From Bdellovibrionia bacterium (GTDB lineage Bacteria; Bdellovibrionota; Bdellovibrionia; Bdellovibrionales; JAUICD01), in NCBI GenBank assembly GCA_030427965.1, contig JAUICD010000010.1, positions 18,691 through 82,690 on the forward strand: 64,000 nucleotides of DNA, written 5' to 3'. The notes beneath the pieces are model-generated. The model was not told the DNA's origin. It did not search any database and worked only from the letters and a program-made list of their open reading frames with translations. Below, one piece after another: positions 60,499-64,000 of this stretch. The number at the start of each line of letters is the position of its first letter. The first letter of the stretch is position 1. Position numbers and translations under genes: made by a program.

Positions 60499-61539
60499 TC
60501 AATTTCTTAGCTCTGTTTTCTTGACCATTTGAACAGACTCACTTTCAAAGAACTTATCTATCACATCTGAGCATTCTTGAAGCGATTTGCACGCTGTGGT
60601 TTGACTATAAAGAGTGTGGCCAAAATTTAGCCAAACATGATTCGTGCGAATCAGAAATTTAAATTTCCTCAAGCCAAGATCTTTCGGAAAGTGCTCTTGA
60701 ATTGTCGATAGATAAGTTTTTAAAGCATGTCGGCACTCGAGGGCCTCCTCTCTAGGAGAGTTTGGAGCACTTCCTTCTCGTCCAATAGGAGTGGGCAGTC
60801 CTAGGTACTCAGAGATTTGCCAAAACAACCACGGACGAACTGTCATAGCCCGTCCAATCATGACAAGATCACAATTTGTCTCTTCTTTCATTTTGATGAA
60901 ATCCTCAAGAGTTTGGACATCTCCATTTCCGATCACTGGAATTTTGATACTTTCTTTGAGAGCACGGATTTGATCCCAATCAGCACGTCCTCGCCGCTTC
61001 TGTGTGGCTGTACGTGGATGTAGAGTTACCCATGCAGCTCCAGCGGATTCTAGTTTCTTGATAAGAGGGATCGTTTTATTGGGATCTGTTGCATCTGCAG
61101 CACGGAGTTTAACAGAGACTGGAAGATGGGTATGTCGCACTGTCATTTCTACAACCTGAGCAGCATAGTCAAAATCTCCCATAAGTGAGACGCCATAATT
61201 GTGTTTCAATGCTTTTTGAACAGGGCAACCCATATTGATATCAATTCCATCTGCTCCCCAGGCATGAAGTTTCTCAAGGGATCGAGAAATAAAGTCTTCA
61301 TCGTTTCCAAGGATTTGAGGAACCAAGTAAGTTTCATTCTCTCGTCGATAGGTCTCTGGTGTATTCCCCAGTTTTTGAGTGGGGAGTCTTCGGCTATTTA
61401 ACATTTCGGTTGGCCAAATCGTTTTGTATCCTTTAGGTAGATAGGTGCGACACATATCCCTTAAACCAATATGAGAAAGACCCACCATAGGGGCAAGGCA
61501 AGCTGGTAACAATTTGGAATCAGAAAATATTGGATTCAC
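60499..61539 (-). CDS. tRNA-dihydrouridine synthase
   Basis: A 346-residue Dus-family enzyme reducing uridines in tRNA. The TIM barrel binds FMN: LAPMVGLSHIGLRDMC at the N terminus, DGIDINMGCPVQKALKH with the catalytic Cys, VSVKLRAADA, VTLHPRTATQKRRGRADW, IPVIGNGDVQTLEDF and MIGRAMTVRPWLFW. The C terminus (about 260-346) is helical. I cannot choose between the DusA, DusB and DusC groups. Translation starts at GTG 61539 without a clear ribosome site. Confidence 0.9.
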   Translation of the reverse strand: MNPIFSDSKLLPACLAPMVGLSHIGLRDMCRTYLPKGYKTIWPTEMLNSRRLPTQKLGNTPETYRRENETYLVPQILGNDEDFISRSLEKLHAWGADGIDINMGCPVQKALKHNYGVSLMGDFDYAAQVVEMTVRHTHLPVSVKLRAADATDPNKTIPLIKKLESAGAAWVTLHPRTATQKRRGRADWDQIRALKESIKIPVIGNGDVQTLEDFIKMKEETNCDLVMIGRAMTVRPWLFWQISEYLGLPTPIGREGSAPNSPREEALECRHALKTYLSTIQEHFPKDLGLRKFKFLIRTNHVWLNFGHTLYSQTTACKSLQECSDVIDKFFESESVQMVKKTELRN

Positions 61540-61572
61540 AGAAAAGTATTTGGACGCTTCACATCTCTTGAG

Positions 61573-62412
61573 TCAAGAGGCTTCTTTTGAATCTTTTGAA
61601 ACCCATTCATCTTCGAGAGCTCGTAAGAGTTGAGAGATATTGAGTGGCTTTTCGTAGACCAAAAAAGTGCCTTGTGACTTGAGTGCGCTCATCAATGAGA
61701 CAGTGGTGGCTTCATGCTTTTCTGGTGAGTAAGCAACGACAACTGTTTCTAAATCTGGGTTTTGGTTGAACTCCCTGACAAGTTGAACCCAGGAATGTTT
61801 AGGGGTATCGTCAATATCAACGATGATAGCATCTGAGTTTTGTGCGTAGTATTTCACTTCATTTATCGACTTCATTTTTCCAAAAGGAATTCTTTGGACT
61901 CGAACCTTGTCGCTGTCATAAAAAAGTTTGCTCAAATTTCTATAAAGCTCACCATCACCTGAGAGCACTCCAATGGTTTTTTCAGAAATATTCAAGAGAT
62001 TTGGGGGAGTGAAGAGAGGGATACTTCTTGAGTCCACAAATTCTTGTAAAAGTGACTCAGCTGTGACCACCCCAATAAACTCATTGATATCCAATGAATT
62101 TTTTCGTGTCATGATAGGCACTCTTCGAATACCATTTGCGACCATAAACTCTGGTGCTTTGTGAATAAGGTCGATGCTTAAAACTTGGATTGGGTGACTC
62201 ATTATGACTGAAACTGGTTTGTTTAAGTGTTTGTGAAGTTCCAATATATCTGTTTTGTACAAAAAGTCTTTTTCAGTAACGACACCACATATTTTATTTT
62301 TCATATCATGAAGTATTGCAAAAGTTGCTGCGTTTTCGCGTAACTGAGTCACTACATCTCGTATTGTGGCTTTTGCTGGTAATATTAAGCAGGATCTCGG
62401 ATGGATCTTCAT
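61573..62412 (-). CDS. CBS-pair protein with C-terminal receiver-like domain
   Basis: A 279-residue protein. Two CBS domains cover about 1-130 (LPAKATIRDVVTQLREN, ICGVVTEKDFLYK; SVIMSHPIQVL, GIRRVPIMTRK, FIGVVTAESLL). Residues about 145-270 form a receiver-like fold with IIVDIDDTPKHSW (Asp) and FLVYEKPLN (Lys), but the acidic pair near the N terminus reads SGDG. CBS pairs bind adenine nucleotides, so the protein may couple energy state to phosphorelay. ATG 62412 has GAGGTG upstream. Confidence 0.75.
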   Translation of the reverse strand: MKIHPRSCLILPAKATIRDVVTQLRENAATFAILHDMKNKICGVVTEKDFLYKTDILELHKHLNKPVSVIMSHPIQVLSIDLIHKAPEFMVANGIRRVPIMTRKNSLDINEFIGVVTAESLLQEFVDSRSIPLFTPPNLLNISEKTIGVLSGDGELYRNLSKLFYDSDKVRVQRIPFGKMKSINEVKYYAQNSDAIIVDIDDTPKHSWVQLVREFNQNPDLETVVVAYSPEKHEATTVSLMSALKSQGTFLVYEKPLNISQLLRALEDEWVSKDSKEAS

Positions 62413-62720
62413 TTCACACCTCGACTTATGATCGGAACTCTTCACTCAAAACCCAATAAAATTTCAGTCTAGATTTTGTGTTTTGGAACTTTGATGGAGT
62501 CGAATAGCCCATCTGATGATTTAGATGAAACAAGGTGGAGTCGGGACTTTGGTGCAGCAAGCTTTCGTTATAGATGAATCTTCAAGGCAAGTGGTGGATT
62601 GAGTCATTGGATGGCACTAAATGGAAAATAACAAACTCACAAATTCAAGGGCAATTGCCGATACTAAAGTAATATTGATGTAGATGACATGAGAGCGATT
62701 TGAGGGAGAGATTTATTCCA
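62413..62720. other. Divergent intergenic region (about 308 nt), no gene seen
   Basis: The stretch separates the leftward CBS-receiver gene and the rightward diheme lipoprotein gene and must hold promoters for both. I see no open frame with a ribosome site, no terminator-like hairpin and no RNA gene pattern. Confidence 0.5.
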
Positions 62721-63917
62721 TTGAAACTTTTTCGTCGAGAAGCACTTAAAAAAACACTGGTTTCGCTGATTTTGATTATTGGTATTCTCTTCACATATCA
62801 AAATTGTGGACCAGGGTTTCGTACGCCTATTGTTGGAAGTCTGGCCTCGCTCTCTTGTGGAGACTCTGAAGGAGAGTCTTTTCGAAATCTTTGGTATAAT
62901 GCTTTTTTTATTCCAAAAGCCTGTGCAAGTTGCCACACAAGTACCAGTGGTGACCCTTCGGCCTCTACTTATCCGTTTTCAGATCCAAATATAAATACGG
63001 CTTATGGTTCATTTTTTAGTATTGTTGGAGCAAATGGTATTGACCACATTTGTAGTAAAGCAACAGATTTTCACTCTTCTAAAGCTGTCCCTGATAATCT
63101 CATTGAGTGCGAAGGTCTTATTGATAAATGGTCTTCTTGTGTAGGAGAAGGTGAAGGAGAGGGGCCTGAAGGACGCATTTTTACAACCCGAAAGTTTATT
63201 ACTCTTGGAGATGTTGTGGATGAGGGAGGCGTCACTTTAACTTGGCAATTGGACTCTGAACTTATTGAGGTCATAAGTGACTTTGGAGGAGCTTCTTTGA
63301 GTATTGTTGTGGCTGTGGATAAGTTAGAAGGTGAGGTCCCTGGAAAGAATGTCTACCTTGTCGGTTGGCCAACAGTCACTACAGGCCCTCTTGGTGTAAG
63401 AATCAAAAGTATCATGATTCAAATCGGGGATGAATACTTTTCCAACCAAACTGCATTAGATGTGATTGACGTAGCTGTGCCTTCAGAACAAACAAACTAT
63501 AGAATCTTTCAGGGTACTGCGCCTGCTGTCATTGATCTTGGACGACCTATTGCCAAACGGGATCAGATCTCTCTTGCCATTGAAGTTATTGAACCAATAG
63601 GAGTTGGAAATTCTACGACGACAACGACAATGCCGCCTTCAGATGGAGTGACCTTTGAGGATCTTATTGCTCCAACAGGAGTCTTTATTGTACGATGTGG
63701 GCCTTGCCACACGGGGACTCGGGCAGATGGAGGTTATAACCTTCAGACCTACAGCAATGCCACCAACCCTCTATTTGTTTCCTCAGGAAACCCTGGGGCA
63801 AGTTCTCTTTATCTAGAAGTGGATTCAGGGGCAATGCCTCTAGGGGCTTCAAAGTTGCCACAGGGGGAAATTGACTCTATTCGCAGTTGGATTCAGAACA
63901 ACCTTCCTGAAAACTAA
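62721..63917 (+). CDS. Diheme c-type cytochrome-like lipoprotein
   Basis: A 398-residue protein with a lipoprotein signal ending LFTYQNCGPGF. Two heme motifs are present: KACASCHTSTSG near residue 75 and RCGPCHTGTRADGG near residue 330. The middle region is beta-rich (about 150-290), then a short Thr linker (STTTTTMPPSDG) precedes the second heme domain. The second domain resembles the small planctomycete-type cytochrome modules (GAMPLGASKLPQGEIDSIRSWI). TTG 62721 is chosen as GAGGGAGAG lies 9 nt upstream; a TTG at 62700 is the alternative. It echoes the linker-bearing cytochrome at 6669-7652. Confidence 0.78.
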   Translation: MKLFRREALKKTLVSLILIIGILFTYQNCGPGFRTPIVGSLASLSCGDSEGESFRNLWYNAFFIPKACASCHTSTSGDPSASTYPFSDPNINTAYGSFFSIVGANGIDHICSKATDFHSSKAVPDNLIECEGLIDKWSSCVGEGEGEGPEGRIFTTRKFITLGDVVDEGGVTLTWQLDSELIEVISDFGGASLSIVVAVDKLEGEVPGKNVYLVGWPTVTTGPLGVRIKSIMIQIGDEYFSNQTALDVIDVAVPSEQTNYRIFQGTAPAVIDLGRPIAKRDQISLAIEVIEPIGVGNSTTTTTMPPSDGVTFEDLIAPTGVFIVRCGPCHTGTRADGGYNLQTYSNATNPLFVSSGNPGASSLYLEVDSGAMPLGASKLPQGEIDSIRSWIQNNLPEN

Positions 63918-63936
63918 ATCTATAGACTAAAAGTAA

Positions 63937-63968
63937 GAAACCGCGACTCAGTCCTTGAGCACGGTTTC
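63937..63968 (+). terminator. Hairpin downstream of the diheme lipoprotein gene
   Basis: GAAACCG (63937-63943) pairs with CGGTTTC (63962-63968), with an inner CTCA/TGAG pairing. It lies 20 nt after the stop. No clear T-run follows, so it is a possible but unproven terminator. Confidence 0.45.
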
Positions 63969-64000
63969 TGTTGAAATCAATTGTAGATTTGTGTTGCGAT

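Overview
The window is a gene-dense, low-GC stretch (I judge roughly 40% GC by eye) from a Gram-negative bacterium with an outer membrane (an lptD gene, many lipoproteins). Several traits suggest the Bdellovibrionota (Bdellovibrio-like predators and relatives): short lipoproteins with a lipobox in an FQNC/YQNC context, secreted lipoproteins with long threonine linkers, HNH endonucleases and secreted nucleases, and many envelope genes with no recognisable family. This placement is an inference; no rRNA or tRNA gene is present to test it.

Layout. 1-3.5 kb: the end of an ethylene-receptor-like membrane domain gene, a hybrid histidine kinase and a membrane-anchored receiver. 3.6-7.7 kb: a leftward three-gene operon of a c-type cytochrome lipoprotein, a CxxCH secreted protein and a Tat-exported DUF1501-like protein. 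7.8-11.4 kb: trhO, a membrane MutS-like ATPase and a secreted unknown. 11.5-18.5 kb: a two-gene ABC exporter running into the translation operon ffh-rpsP-khpA-rimM-trmD-SPOUT methylase-rplS-rnhB-yraN-like. 18.6-24.2 kb: leftward lptD coupled to a CHASE2 protein without an output domain, then rsmI. 24.3-29.8 kb: STAS, coiled-coil, VKOR-DsbA fusion, GYF_2 and HU genes. 29.9-40.3 kb: argS, an envelope block of unknown function (TPR, FecR-like, outer-membrane protein, large lipoprotein, long coiled coil) and pyk. 40.3-45.1 kb is accessory: a DUF1640-like small membrane protein, a broken gene, an HNH endonuclease, and two secreted nucleases.

45.8-52.0 kb holds the most interesting locus: a compact dialkylresorcinol-type (DAR) biosynthetic cluster. 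A leftward arm carries darA (flavodoxin-like condensing enzyme), darB (KAS III), a small cluster-conserved protein, a BtrH-like acyltransferase and an acyl carrier protein. A divergent rightward arm carries an active KAS II and a partner whose catalytic Cys is replaced by Glu, like a chain-length factor. Together they would make, carry, condense and possibly transfer fatty-acid-derived chains.

52.0-64 kb: a GH39-like lipoprotein, an acid-phosphatase-like enzyme, an ABC1/UbiB kinase, a secreted unknown, a DAO-type oxidoreductase, a DUF2799-like lipoprotein, a 106-bp inverted-repeat element, a dihydrouridine synthase, a CBS-receiver protein and a diheme lipoprotein. I saw no tRNA, rRNA, CRISPR array, transposase or intact prophage.
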